Positions 53,126 to 62,136 are shown, counted from the stretch's first letter. The stretch is 64,000 nt of DNA from Bradyrhizobium diazoefficiens (GCF_016599855.1 NZ_CP067041.1:5146001-5210000); one strand, 5' to 3'. Made by a program: numbers and translations. The notes: generated by a model not told the origin, from the letters alone.

Positions 53126-54121
53126 ATGACTTCCAGCAAAGTTCCGGCCCTCGCCGCGCGAATCGAGCGGTTTCCCATTGCCGGCAGTTTTACGATCAGC
53201 CGGGGCGCCAAGACCGAGGCCGTGACCGTTGTGGCCGAAGTGAGCCTAAATGGCCTGACCGGCCGCGGCGAATGTGTGCCCTATCCCCGCTATGGCGAGA
53301 CCCCCGAGGCGACCCTTGGGGCCATCGAGGCCATGGAGACGGCCGTTGCGGGCGGGCTGACAACGCAGGCCCTGCAAGCGGCCATGCCGCCGGGGGCAGC
53401 CCGCAACGCGCTGGATTGCGCCCTGATCGATCTGGAAGCCAAGGCGGCGGGCCTGCGGGCCTGGAACCTGCTCGGCCGGCCAGCGCCGGGCGAGCGCACC
53501 ACGGCCTTCACCATTTCGTTGGGCACCCCCGAGGCGATGGCGGCGGCGACCGCCAAGGCGGCGCACCGGCCGCTGCTCAAGATCAAGCTCGGGGGCGGCG
53601 GCGATCCCGAGCGGATCGCGGCGGTGCGCAAGGCCGCCCCGGAATCCGAACTGATCGTCGACGCCAACGAGGCCTGGACCGAGGCCAATCTGGAAGACAA
53701 CCTCGCCGCCTGCGCCGCCGCCGGCGTCACCCTGGTCGAGCAGCCGCTGCCATCAGGCAAGGACGAGGCGCTGGCGCGGATCAAGCGGCCGCTCGCGGTC
53801 TGCGCCGACGAGAGCGTGCATGACCGGAACTCACTCGCGCCCTTGCGCGAACGCTACGACGCCGTGAACATCAAGCTCGACAAGACCGGCGGGCTCACCG
53901 AGGCGCTCGCCATGGCCGATGCGGCGCAGGCGCTCGGCTTCGAGATCATGATCGGCTGCATGGTCGCAACCTCACTGTCGATGGCCCCCGCGATTCTGGT
54001 GACGCCGCAGGCGCGCTTCGTCGATCTCGACGGTCCGCTGCTGCTGGCGCGCGACCGCGAGCATGGGCTGCGTTATGATGATAGTCTGGTCTATCCGCCG
54101 GAGTCCTCGCTCTGGGGATGA
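53126..54121 (+). CDS. Enolase-superfamily epimerase (dipeptide epimerase/DgcA-like)
   Basis: A 331-residue mandelate racemase/muconate-lactonizing-type enzyme. The catalytic lysines are in LLKIKLGGGGDPERI (KxK, about 152-154) and INIKLDKTGGLTEAL-type (here VNIKLDKTGG). Metal ligands are in ELIVDANEAWTE, LVEQPLPSGKDEAL and CADESVHD. That pattern is the Ala-Glu (L-Ala-D/L-Glu) epimerase group, used in murein peptide recycling; an N-acetyl-glutamate racemase (DgcA) role is the alternative in alphaproteobacteria. It starts at the ATG 53126 and is divergent from the Mla-type operon. Confidence 0.87.
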   Translation: MTSSKVPALAARIERFPIAGSFTISRGAKTEAVTVVAEVSLNGLTGRGECVPYPRYGETPEATLGAIEAMETAVAGGLTTQALQAAMPPGAARNALDCALIDLEAKAAGLRAWNLLGRPAPGERTTAFTISLGTPEAMAAATAKAAHRPLLKIKLGGGGDPERIAAVRKAAPESELIVDANEAWTEANLEDNLAACAAAGVTLVEQPLPSGKDEALARIKRPLAVCADESVHDRNSLAPLRERYDAVNIKLDKTGGLTEALAMADAAQALGFEIMIGCMVATSLSMAPAILVTPQARFVDLDGPLLLARDREHGLRYDDSLVYPPESSLWG

Positions 54122-54143
54122 GGTCGTTAAGCCTTGAGGAATT

Positions 54144-54455
54144 ATGGGGCCAGCCGTCACCCTAGTGTTCGTATTCTTCGGCGCGGGAACGCTCGTCGCG
54201 ATCGTATTCTGTATCCTGCTCTCCAAGTATCCTGCCCGGATTGCGCTTGGGCTGGCCGTCGCCTTCGCTGGCGGAGTGGTACTCTCCGGCGCCCTTGCCG
54301 TCCTGGCAGCGACGTTGGTGATTGGCATCGGGCCGACGCTCCACTCCACGCACGCAGTCGTTCTCTACCTCGTCTGGCTGATGTCTGCGAGCGTTGCCGG
54401 TGGCATCGCCGCTGCTCGCTTTGCTACGCGTCTGCAAGAGCGCTACTCGGAATGA
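54144..54455 (+). CDS. Small hypothetical membrane protein
   Basis: A 103-residue protein with three hydrophobic helices (VTLVFVFFGAGTLVAIVFCI, IALGLAVAFAGGVVLSGALA, AVVLYLVWLMSASVAGGIAA). No motif is recognised. It begins 22 bases after the epimerase gene and its end overlaps the convergent MFS gene by 13 bases, which lowers certainty that both ends are right. Confidence 0.5.
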   Translation: MGPAVTLVFVFFGAGTLVAIVFCILLSKYPARIALGLAVAFAGGVVLSGALAVLAATLVIGIGPTLHSTHAVVLYLVWLMSASVAGGIAAARFATRLQERYSE

Positions 54456-55621
54456 AACTTGAGCCGGTGCCGCGCCGACCAGATCACCAGCGCACCGGCA
54501 GCGGCCATCGCGGCCATGACGTAGTACAGGCCGTCGCCGATGCGGGCATAGATCGCGCCTGAGACGATCGAGGTCACAGCGCCGAGCAGCCCGTTGCTCG
54601 CGGCATAATAGCCCTGCCCACGCGCGATCTGATGCGAGGGCACGCGCTGCACCAAAAGAGTCATGGTACCGAGGATGGTCATGCCGAAGCTGAGACCGTG
54701 GCCGAGCTGGGCGATCGCGAGCAACGCGAGCGGCGGTTCGCTGGCGGTGACGAGCCAGCGCACCACGGCGCTTAGCCCACCGATCGCCATCAGCGTGGAC
54801 GGATGCAGCGAAAAGCGCGGCGACAGCGCGAATACGACGATCTCGGCCATCACGCCCAGCGTCCACAGGCCCGCGATCGTCACCCCGCCGAGACCATGCG
54901 CCTGCCAATTGATGGCCGAGAACGTGTAAAAGGCGACGTGGCTGCTCTGGATCAGCGCCGCCGAGGCGATCACCGCCCAGAAGCCGGCATCGCGCAGCAG
55001 CGCCTTGCCGGCATGCGTCTCCGTCGTCCTCCGCCTGAGATCGTCGAGCGGCTGAAGCAGCAGGCTGGCCAGGACCGCGACGACCGCCCACGCGACGATG
55101 ACCCAGATCAGGTCGCGCGGTGCGATGCTGTCGACGAGATAGCCGCAGGCGAGCGAGCCCGCGGCGAAGGCTGCCGAGCCCCACAGCCGTAACGGTCCAT
55201 AGTCGAGCCCGTAACGGGTGACACCGCGCAGCGCATAGGCATCGGTCAGCGGCATCGTCGGCGTCCACATCATGCAGGTCAGCGCGTAGATCAGGAGCAG
55301 CGCCAGCGGCTGCTGCTGCAGGCCGACGGCCGCAAATCCGATCGCCGTCGCCAGCACCGACATCATGATGCCGGCGCGAATCGCATGTCGCTTTTCGACA
55401 AGGGCCGTGATCTGCGGCAGCGTGGTGAAGCGCGTGATCGCCGGCAGCGCGTTGATGAGCCCGATCCAGGCTGCGTCGATACCGATCGCCTTCAGCCAGA
55501 CCGGGAAGAACGGCATATGTGTGCCCAAGACCGCGAAGAAGGCCGAGTAAAACAGGGCGAGGCTCACGGCGAATCGCCGCTTGACGGATGTCGCGATGGG
55601 GATTTGTGATTCGGTTTGCAT
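54443..55621 (-). CDS. MFS transporter, phenylpropionate permease (PPP)-like family
   Basis: A 392-residue, 12-helix carrier. RRFAVSLALFYSAFFAVLGT, FFPVWLKAIGIDAAWIGLIN, and YGPLRLWGSAAFAAGSLACG match the MFS_1-like/HcaT (LacY-related) group. GRGQGYYAASNGLLGAVTS-type sequence (here ARGQGYYAASNGLLGAVTS) is also family-like. Its substrate is unknown. I chose ATG 55621 (MQTESQIPIATSVKRR); a frame open to 55909 runs into the divergent gene. It overlaps the small membrane gene at its 3' end. Confidence 0.84.
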   Translation of the reverse strand: MQTESQIPIATSVKRRFAVSLALFYSAFFAVLGTHMPFFPVWLKAIGIDAAWIGLINALPAITRFTTLPQITALVEKRHAIRAGIMMSVLATAIGFAAVGLQQQPLALLLIYALTCMMWTPTMPLTDAYALRGVTRYGLDYGPLRLWGSAAFAAGSLACGYLVDSIAPRDLIWVIVAWAVVAVLASLLLQPLDDLRRRTTETHAGKALLRDAGFWAVIASAALIQSSHVAFYTFSAINWQAHGLGGVTIAGLWTLGVMAEIVVFALSPRFSLHPSTLMAIGGLSAVVRWLVTASEPPLALLAIAQLGHGLSFGMTILGTMTLLVQRVPSHQIARGQGYYAASNGLLGAVTSIVSGAIYARIGDGLYYVMAAMAAAGALVIWSARHRLKFHSE

Positions 55622-55696
55622 CAAACCAATTGCGATTCGGTCGATATCGTGGTGATCGTTACAGTAACGCGTAGTGATTTGCGCGACGAGATTGTC

Positions 55697-57082
55697 ATGG
55701 CCAACGAAGCATTCGCCCTCTCGCCCATGTCTGCCCGCGCGGCCGAGCCGAACGAGCAGGATTACGACGCGATCCGCGAAGCCTTCATGGAGACCGCGCG
55801 CGGCCGCTGGTTCCTCGGCGAATATGCCAAGCGCAACCGCAATGCCGACACGGCCATGGTGCTCGACGCCGTCGCGAAAATCGAAGAAACCCTGGCGGCA
55901 CAGCGGCAACCCGTCGTCGAGGACCGCCTGCCCGAAGCGCTGGTCGCGATCCGCCGCGCGGTCGAGGACGCAGAAAGCGCCGCCGCCAAGGCATTCGATC
56001 CCGCCGCGATCGAGGCGAGCCTTGCGCCTATTCCGCGCGGCGTGCGCATCATCAAGGAGATCTCCTGGCGCTGGCGCGAGATCGGCGCCGACGGGCGAAT
56101 CTGCGACCTGATTGATTCGCAGCTCGCCTCGATCGAGGCGGCCTGCGCCCAGGTGTCGGCCATCGATCCGCGCGCCGACCTCAAGGCCGCCTTCGACCTG
56201 CTCAAGGATCGGGTCGAGCAGACCGACACTGACGCCGTCGCATCATCGCACGCCGCAGAGCGGCCCGCGCCTGCGCAGGAAGCGCCGGCGGTTGCCGAAG
56301 CTCCGGTTGCCGAAGCGCCCGCTGCAATGGCCAGCGAAGCACCCGTGGCTTTTACGGAGGCGCCACAGGAGATCGCTCCTGAGCCGGATGCGGCCGCTGA
56401 GGCGAGCGACATCGCCGATGAGGTGATGGACGTCGCGATCACGCCCGAGATCGCCGAGAGCCACATCGCCGTCGAAGAGAGTTTTGCCGCGGCCGAGGAG
56501 GGCCTCGCCGGTCCCGCAGCAGAAGCCGAGATAACAGACGAGTTCTCGCTCGATGCCGCGGCGGAAGCCGAAGACGACGCCGTGCTCGCGCGGATCGCGA
56601 TGGAGATGGCCGCCCCCGATCCGGAGTTCGACGAGATCGTCGAACCCATGGAGATGGAAGCAGCCATTCACGAACCGGTACCGGAGCCGATGGCCGCTCA
56701 AATCGCGGAGCCCGTTGCCGCTGAGATCGCAGAGCCCGTCGTAGCCGAGCCGCCCGTCGCGCCGCCAGCCGCGCCTCCCTTGGAGGAGTCGGTTGCCGAA
56801 GCACCGATCGCTATGGAATCGCTCGCGCGCCTCACCGACGCCATCGCAGAAGCCGCCGCGGAAGTGATGGAGCGACCGGCTCCCGCCATGGCAGCCGCGA
56901 CAGCATTCGGCGCGGCACCGACCGCGACGCTTCCTCCCATGCCATCGCCCCTGCCCGAGCCGTCGCTCGGCGCGACCATTTTGGCGAGCGGCATCCTGCA
57001 AAAGCCCCGCACTGCTGCGAACGACGCGCTGGCGCCGATCCGCCGCATGACGCAAGCCGAGAAAATCGCGTTTTTCTCGTAA
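55697..57082 (+). CDS. Hypothetical acidic, Ala/Pro/Glu-rich protein
   Basis: A 461-residue protein I cannot name. The first 150 residues look folded and helical (FMETARGRWFLGEYAKRNRN, then KIEETLAAQRQPVVEDRLPE, and IKEISWRWREIGADGRICDL). About 260 residues follow that are low-complexity, rich in Ala, Pro, Glu and short repeats such as EAPVAEAPA and AEIAEPVVAEP. The last 30 residues (LAPIRRMTQAEKIAFFS) look conserved. The plan suggests a scaffold or regulator with a flexible spacer. The ATG at 55697 is preferred to the frame open to 55616. It is divergent from the MFS gene. Confidence 0.65.
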   Translation: MANEAFALSPMSARAAEPNEQDYDAIREAFMETARGRWFLGEYAKRNRNADTAMVLDAVAKIEETLAAQRQPVVEDRLPEALVAIRRAVEDAESAAAKAFDPAAIEASLAPIPRGVRIIKEISWRWREIGADGRICDLIDSQLASIEAACAQVSAIDPRADLKAAFDLLKDRVEQTDTDAVASSHAAERPAPAQEAPAVAEAPVAEAPAAMASEAPVAFTEAPQEIAPEPDAAAEASDIADEVMDVAITPEIAESHIAVEESFAAAEEGLAGPAAEAEITDEFSLDAAAEAEDDAVLARIAMEMAAPDPEFDEIVEPMEMEAAIHEPVPEPMAAQIAEPVAAEIAEPVVAEPPVAPPAAPPLEESVAEAPIAMESLARLTDAIAEAAAEVMERPAPAMAAATAFGAAPTATLPPMPSPLPEPSLGATILASGILQKPRTAANDALAPIRRMTQAEKIAFFS

Positions 57083-57218
57083 CATGGGCGCTCTCGCCAC
57101 GTCGTCATTGAGGCAGTGCCTCGCTCTTCCGGCTCGCAATTTAAATCGTAGACACGCCTTCGCGCTTCGCGACGCATTTCGCGCCCCTTCCGCGGCATCC
57201 GCCATGATAGCTTCCTGC

Positions 57219-57259
57219 GTGATTTGGATCACGCCGGGTACAAGGGTGATCGCGATCAC
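57219..57259. promoter_or_regulatory. Two tandem CRP/FNR-like palindromes
   Basis: GTGATTTGGATCAC (57219-57232) and GTGATCGCGATCAC (57246-57259) are both GTGA-N6-TCAC, the core of the CRP family; they also contain TGAT-N4-ATCA, seen in FNR/FixK sites. Their centres are 27 bases apart, and they lie 77-117 bases before the caspase-like gene. Confidence 0.5.
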
Positions 57260-57335
57260 GGACGGTCGGGCTCGAACGCGGTCAAACTTCCTCGCAACCA
57301 ATCTCGCATCGAGATTAGCCCCGAGGGAGCACGCC

Positions 57336-59036
57336 ATGTTCCACCTGAAATCCGCCCTGATCGCTGCGGGCCTGCTGGGAAGCCTGTTCGGCTTCGCCTG
57401 CGGCCCGGTTTCCGCGCAAGTCGCCCCTGTCGAACCGGCTGCGCCTGCCGCGCTGCAAGGCCCGGAGCAACGGGTGGCGCTGGTGATCGGCAATTCGAAC
57501 TACCGCAACGCGCCGCAGCTCGCCAATCCCGACAACGACGCGCAGTCGATGGCGCAATTCCTCAACTCGGCCGGCTTCGAGGTCGTCTCGGCCACCGACC
57601 TCGGCCAGAACGACATGCTGCGCGTGGTGCAGGATTTCTCCGCAAAAGTGTCCGCACGCGGCCCGAACACGGTGGCGATGGTCTATTACGCCGGTCACGG
57701 CGTGCAACTCGCCGGCGAGAACTATCTCGTTCCCGTCGATGCCAAAGTCTCGAACCAGACGGAGCTGGTCAACGATTCCGTGCGCCTCGTTGACCTGATG
57801 TCGACCCTGGAGACGATCCCGAGCCGGATGCGCATCGTCATCCTCGACGCCTGCCGCAACAACCCGTTCCCCTCCGTCAACGACGCCGGCCGGGGCCTTG
57901 CCATCGTCGATGCGCCGAACGGCTCGATCGTCGGCTATTCGACCGCGCCGGGCGCCGAAGCGCTCGACGGCAATGGCGGCCACAGCCCCTACACGCAGGC
58001 CTTCCTGAACGTCGCGCGCGAGCCCAACATACCGATCGAGCAGCTGTTCAAGCGCGTGCGTCTCGCGGTGAACCAGACCACCGGCGGCGCGCAGACGCCG
58101 TGGGAGAGCTCCTCGCTCACCTCCGACTTCACCTTCTTCGGCGACACGGCCGTGGCCGCAAATCGCGCGCCGGTGAACATGCCGGTGGTGCAGATGGCCT
58201 CGAACCTGCCGAGCCGTTCGGCGCGCCGGGCCTATGACTACGTGCTGTCCGAGGGCAAGCCTGAATACTATCAGGAGTTCATCGAGATGTATCCGCACGA
58301 CCCGCTGTGCGATCACATCCGGTGGCTGCTGTCGAACCTCCTGCTCTCGCAAGCCTGGCACAAGGCGGCACTGGCGAACACGCCGATCGGCTACCAGGCC
58401 TTCTACGACAGCTATGGCAACAGCCCCTACGCGCAAATGGCTCTGAAGCTTCAGGCGCAGCCGAAGCTCATTCCCCTGATGCAGGCCACGAAGTTTTTGG
58501 CCCCGCAGACCATTGCCCCGACGCTGAAGATCGGCAATCTCGGCCGGCCGAAGTACATGCCGCTGATGCAGCAGGCGGGTAGCGGGTCGCAGATGAACGG
58601 CAACCTGCCGGTCGTGCAGAAGCCGGTCGACAGCAATGTCGGCAAGATCGGCACCCTGCCCGCGCCGACCAACACGACGATCAACAATAACGGCATCGGC
58701 AAGATCGTGACGCTGCCGGTGACCAACACGACGCAGAACACCGGCAGCAACAAGGCCGGCACTCCTAACGGCTCACCCGGCAAGGTCGTGAGCATGCCCG
58801 TGACGATCGGCAAGGGTGGTTCGGCCACCGACGAGAAGCCGGTGATCGTTCAGACCCAGAACAACCCGATCCGCATCAACAACGGCGTGAAGCTCAACAA
58901 CAACCCGGTGAACAAGGTGCAGGTGCAGAACAATCGGCCGCAGTTCAACGCGACGGGTAATGGCGGCAACAACTTCCGCCAATCGATGAATCAGGCGCCC
59001 AGCATGGGCGGTGGCAACTTTCACCGCATGCACTGA
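57336..59036 (+). CDS. Secreted caspase-fold (peptidase C14) protein with Asn-rich tail
   Basis: A 566-residue exported protein. The signal peptide (SALIAAGLLGSLFGFACGPV) ends near VSAQ. The caspase-like p20 core starts RVALVIGNSNYRNAPQLANP, with the catalytic His121 in MVYYAGHGVQLAGENYLVP and Cys173 in RIVILDACRNNPFP. A p10-like part (SPYTQAFLNVA) follows. About residue 290 onward there are helical repeats, then an Asn/Gln/Lys-rich low-complexity tail (TNTTINNNGIGKIVTLPVTN and RINNGVKLNNNPVNKVQVQN). Bacterial orthocaspases cleave after Arg or Lys; the target here is unknown. GAGGGAG precedes ATG 57336. Two CRP-like sites lie upstream. Confidence 0.9.
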   Translation: MFHLKSALIAAGLLGSLFGFACGPVSAQVAPVEPAAPAALQGPEQRVALVIGNSNYRNAPQLANPDNDAQSMAQFLNSAGFEVVSATDLGQNDMLRVVQDFSAKVSARGPNTVAMVYYAGHGVQLAGENYLVPVDAKVSNQTELVNDSVRLVDLMSTLETIPSRMRIVILDACRNNPFPSVNDAGRGLAIVDAPNGSIVGYSTAPGAEALDGNGGHSPYTQAFLNVAREPNIPIEQLFKRVRLAVNQTTGGAQTPWESSSLTSDFTFFGDTAVAANRAPVNMPVVQMASNLPSRSARRAYDYVLSEGKPEYYQEFIEMYPHDPLCDHIRWLLSNLLLSQAWHKAALANTPIGYQAFYDSYGNSPYAQMALKLQAQPKLIPLMQATKFLAPQTIAPTLKIGNLGRPKYMPLMQQAGSGSQMNGNLPVVQKPVDSNVGKIGTLPAPTNTTINNNGIGKIVTLPVTNTTQNTGSNKAGTPNGSPGKVVSMPVTIGKGGSATDEKPVIVQTQNNPIRINNGVKLNNNPVNKVQVQNNRPQFNATGNGGNNFRQSMNQAPSMGGGNFHRMH

Positions 59037-59058
59037 TCGCAGCAACTGACATGAGATG

Positions 59059-59084
59059 GAGGCAGAGCGGAAACGCTCTGCCTC
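59059..59084. terminator. Bidirectional terminator hairpin
   Basis: An 11-bp perfect stem GAGGCAGAGCG/CGCTCTGCCTC (59059-59069, 59074-59084) with tetraloop GAAA, between the convergent caspase-like and dehydratase genes. Confidence 0.75.
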
Positions 59085-59110
59085 TTCTGCATGTCAGAAA
59101 CCAAGAAATG

Positions 59111-60094
59111 TCAGGCCACCAATTCAGCGAACAGATCCGCATCCACATTGCCGCCGGAGAGCACGATGACGACATTCTTGCCGGTAACGTCGAGACGTCC
59201 CGCAAGCAGTGCGGCGAGGCCGACGGCGCCGCCCGGCTCGACTACAAGCTTCAGCTCGCGATAGGCAAAAGCCACCGCCGCGCCGACTTCCTTGTCCGAT
59301 GCCGTCACGCCGCGCGCGAGCAGCTTGCTGTTGATCGCAAAGGTCATCTCGCCGGGGATCAGCGCCATCAGCGCATCGCAGATGGTGCGGCCCGCCGGCG
59401 CGTGCGGCTCGCGATGGCCTGCGGTCAGCGAGAGGCCGTGATCGTCGAACGCCTCGGGCTCGGCCACCACGATCTGGGCCAGCGGATAGCGCGCCTTCAC
59501 GGCCGTGGCGACGCCCGCGATGAGGCCGCCACCGGAGGCCGGCGCCACCACGATATCAGGGCTGAGGCCAAGCGTTGCCATGTCCTCGGCAATCTCGCGG
59601 CCGGCGGTGCCCTGCCCCGCGATCACGAAGGGATCGTCATAGGGCCTGACCAATGTCGCGCCGCGCTTCTCGGCGATGCCGCGCGAGATCGCCTCGCGAT
59701 CCTCGCGGTCGCGGTCGTACAGCACGACCTCGGCGCCATAGGATTTGGTGCGCTCGCGCTTCGACAGCGGCGCATCCGCCGGCATCACGATGGTCGCCTG
59801 CATGTCGAGGATCTTGGCCGCCGCCGCCACGCCCTGGGCGTGGTTGCCGGAGGAGAACGCGACGACGCCGCCGGCGCGCTTGTCGTGCGGGATCGAGAAC
59901 ACCTTGTTGAAGGCGCCCCGGAACTTGAAGGAGCCGGTGCGTTGGAGCATCTCCGGTTTCAGGAAGACCTTTGCGCCAACGCGCTCGTTGAGCACCGGAA
60001 AGGACAACAGCGGGGTGCGGACGGCGAAGGGCGCGAGCACGCGCGCTGCGGCATCGATATCGGCGGGGCCGATCGGAAGGGGCTGTTCGGACAT
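59111..60094 (-). CDS. Threonine/serine dehydratase, PLP fold-type II
   Basis: A 327-residue single-domain enzyme. The PLP lysine is in QRTGSFKFRGAFNKV and the phosphate-binding loop in ASGGGLIAGVATAV. FSSGNHAQGVAAAAKIL is the substrate loop. There is no C-terminal ACT domain, so it resembles the catabolic, unregulated threonine ammonia-lyase (TdcB-like) or a serine racemase. It would deaminate L-threonine to 2-oxobutanoate or L-serine to pyruvate. The 3' end is closed by a strong hairpin; repeat B lies upstream. Confidence 0.88.
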   Translation of the reverse strand: MSEQPLPIGPADIDAAARVLAPFAVRTPLLSFPVLNERVGAKVFLKPEMLQRTGSFKFRGAFNKVFSIPHDKRAGGVVAFSSGNHAQGVAAAAKILDMQATIVMPADAPLSKRERTKSYGAEVVLYDRDREDREAISRGIAEKRGATLVRPYDDPFVIAGQGTAGREIAEDMATLGLSPDIVVAPASGGGLIAGVATAVKARYPLAQIVVAEPEAFDDHGLSLTAGHREPHAPAGRTICDALMALIPGEMTFAINSKLLARGVTASDKEVGAAVAFAYRELKLVVEPGGAVGLAALLAGRLDVTGKNVVIVLSGGNVDADLFAELVA

Positions 60095-60152
60095 CTCACG
60101 ATGTTATCGCGGCTGACGCGGCGGGGGCAAGACACCTCTACGCGAGGATTCC

Positions 60153-60210
60153 AGAGCGTTTTCGAGCGAAGTGGATGCCCGGTCGCGTAAAGAAAACGCG
60201 CCAAAACAAG
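60153..60210. repeat. Dispersed repeat family B, copy 2
   Basis: AGAGCGTTTTCGAGCGAAGT and the following bases match 17796-17851 over most of their 56-58 bases, ending in CCAAAACAAG. It lies between the dehydratase start and the glycosyltransferase stop. Confidence 0.75.
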
Positions 60211-60221
60211 AGTCTACCCCT

Positions 60222-61310
60222 TCAGGCGACGCAGCGTGGCTGGTCCGCCTCGTCCCGGCCAGGCAGCACCGCGCCGACCGCGCGGATGCTGTCGATGAAG
60301 GCCCGCGCCGAGGCCTCCCAGGTATAGTCGGCGGCGAATTCGACGCAGGCCTGCCTGGAAATATCGAGCGCCGCGAAGCAGGCGTTGCCCAGGTCGTTAT
60401 CCAGTGCGCCGACCGGCGCGTCGCCAATGACGTCGCGCGGCCCCTTCACCGGGAAAGCCGCGACCGGCAGACCGCTCGCAAGCGCCTCCAGCAGGACCAG
60501 GCCGAACGTGTCGGTCTTGCTCGGAAACACGAAAACGTCGGCCGCAGCATAAATGTCGGCCAGCTCCTCGCCGTGCTTTTCCCCTAAGAAAATCGCGTCG
60601 GGATAGGCCTCTTCCAGCGCGTGGCGCGCCGGCCCGTCGCCAACGATCACTTTGGTGCCGGGCAGATCGAGGTCGAGGAACGCTTCGAGATTCTTCTCCA
60701 CCGCAACGCGGCCGACCGAGAGGAACACCGGGGCCGGCAGGCAGAGGTCGATGGCGCGAGGATGGAACAAATGGGTGTCGACGCCGCGCGGCCACAGCAC
60801 GACATTGTCGAAGCCGCGGTCGGTCAACTCGCGGGCGAGCGCCGGGGTCGCCGCCATCACCGCGCGGCTGGGGCTGTGGAAACGGCGCAGCGCCCGCCAG
60901 ATCAGCGAACCCGGAACCGGCACGCGCGCGCGAACATATTCGGGAAAGCGGGTGTGGAAGCTGGTCGTGAACGGCAGCTTGCGCTGCCGGCAATAGCGGC
61001 GAACCATCAGGCCGATCGGCCCTTCCGTCGCGATATGGATGCTGTCGGGGCGCGCTTCCGCGATCAGTCTTGCGATTCGCGCCGGGCGCGGCATGGCCAG
61101 CCGCACGTCCCGATAGCTCGGCATCGCAAAGGTGCGGAACGACTGCGGCGTCAGGAATGTGAATTCGACGCCAAGGGCTTCGACGCCAAGACCTTCGACG
61201 TCAAGGCCTTCAACGTTAAGCCCCTTGGCGGCGTCGGCGAGCTTGGTCAGCGTCCGAACCACACCGTTGACTTGCGGGTGCCAGGCGTCGGTCGCGACCA
61301 GGATGCGCAT
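60222..61310 (-). CDS. Glycosyltransferase family 4 (GT-B, mannosyltransferase-like)
   Basis: A 362-residue cytoplasmic or peripheral membrane enzyme. The N-domain start MRILVATDAWHPQVNGVVRT and the middle SVGRVAVEKNLEAFLDLDLP are GT4 features. The C-domain has IYAAADVFVFPSKTDTFGLV with the E-x7-E region FGLVLLEALASGLPVAAFP. It probably adds mannose or glucose to a lipid. A four-unit 15-bp repeat in the gene adds GLNVEGLDVEGLGVEALG at about residues 31-48, replacing the usual short LARRGH linker. Start: ATG 61310; a TTG at 61313 is adjacent. It follows the phosphoesterase by 13 bases, so is co-transcribed. Confidence 0.87.
   Translation of the reverse strand: MRILVATDAWHPQVNGVVRTLTKLADAAKGLNVEGLDVEGLGVEALGVEFTFLTPQSFRTFAMPSYRDVRLAMPRPARIARLIAEARPDSIHIATEGPIGLMVRRYCRQRKLPFTTSFHTRFPEYVRARVPVPGSLIWRALRRFHSPSRAVMAATPALARELTDRGFDNVVLWPRGVDTHLFHPRAIDLCLPAPVFLSVGRVAVEKNLEAFLDLDLPGTKVIVGDGPARHALEEAYPDAIFLGEKHGEELADIYAAADVFVFPSKTDTFGLVLLEALASGLPVAAFPVKGPRDVIGDAPVGALDNDLGNACFAALDISRQACVEFAADYTWEASARAFIDSIRAVGAVLPGRDEADQPRCVA
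61164..61223. repeat. Four-unit 15-bp minisatellite inside the glycosyltransferase gene
   Basis: Four tandem 15-base units (61164-61178, 61179-61193, 61194-61208, 61209-61223) of pattern TTCGACGCCAAGGGC with 1-4 changes each. In frame they code for a five-residue unit like GLDVE. Length change by whole units would keep the frame. Confidence 0.85.
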
Positions 61311-61323
61311 CAAGCAGCTCTCG

Positions 61324-62136
61324 TTAGGCAGCCCTTGCTGCCACCTGCGGGACTTGTGCCGGCTTCTGCAAATGATCCGCCCACGTGATGATCTCGAAAC
61401 GCCCGTCGTCGTGCTCGACCAGGGCGGTGCAGCTCTCGACCCAGTCGCCGCAGTTCATGTAGCGGATACCGTTCTCGTCGCGGATCACGGCGTAGTGGAT
61501 GTGCCCGCAGATCACGCCGTCGGCGTCATGGCGCCGGGCTTCGGCGGAGAGCGCCTGCTCGAATGCGCCGATATAGTTCACCGCGTTCTTGACCTTCTGC
61601 TTGGCCCATTGCGACAGCGACCAATAGGGCACGCCGAACAAGCGGCGGAAGAAGTTGACGAAGCGATTCATCTGGATCGCGAAGTCGTAGGCCTTGTCGC
61701 CGAGATGGGCGAGCCAGCGCGCGTTCTGCACCACGAGGTCGAAGATGTCGCCATGGATGACGAGATAGCGCTTGCCGTCCACGCCGGTGTGGACGGTGTT
61801 CTCGACCACGTCGATGCCGCCGAAATGCGTGCCGTAATAGTTGCGCAGGAACTCGTCGTGATTGCCGGGCACGTAGATGATCTTGGCGCCCTTGCGCGCC
61901 TTGCGCAGCAGCTTCTGGACGAGGTCGTTATGCGATTGCGGCCAGTGCCAGCTCGATTTCAGCGCCCAGCCGTCGACAATGTCGCCCACCAGATAGATGG
62001 TATCGGCATCATGGTAGCGCAGGAAATCCAGCAGAAGGTCGGCTTGCGAGCCTCGGGCTCCGAGATGAACGTCGGAGATGAACAACGTGCGAAAGCGCCG
62101 CTCAGGGCTTTCGTCACTCACATCGTAACTTCCCAT
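61324..62136 (-). CDS. UDP-2,3-diacylglucosamine diphosphatase-like metallophosphoesterase
   Basis: A 270-residue calcineurin-type phosphoesterase. Metal motifs are LFISDVHLGARGSQ, YLVGDIVDGW, VPGNHDEFLR, LVIHGDIFD and GVICGHIHYAVI. The layout is that of the LpxH/LpxH2-like group, but lpxI commonly serves lipid A synthesis in alphaproteobacteria, so the true substrate may be different. There is no signal peptide. It heads a two-gene operon with a GT4 glycosyltransferase, which points to a glycolipid pathway. Confidence 0.87.
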   Translation of the reverse strand: MGSYDVSDESPERRFRTLFISDVHLGARGSQADLLLDFLRYHDADTIYLVGDIVDGWALKSSWHWPQSHNDLVQKLLRKARKGAKIIYVPGNHDEFLRNYYGTHFGGIDVVENTVHTGVDGKRYLVIHGDIFDLVVQNARWLAHLGDKAYDFAIQMNRFVNFFRRLFGVPYWSLSQWAKQKVKNAVNYIGAFEQALSAEARRHDADGVICGHIHYAVIRDENGIRYMNCGDWVESCTALVEHDDGRFEIITWADHLQKPAQVPQVAARAA

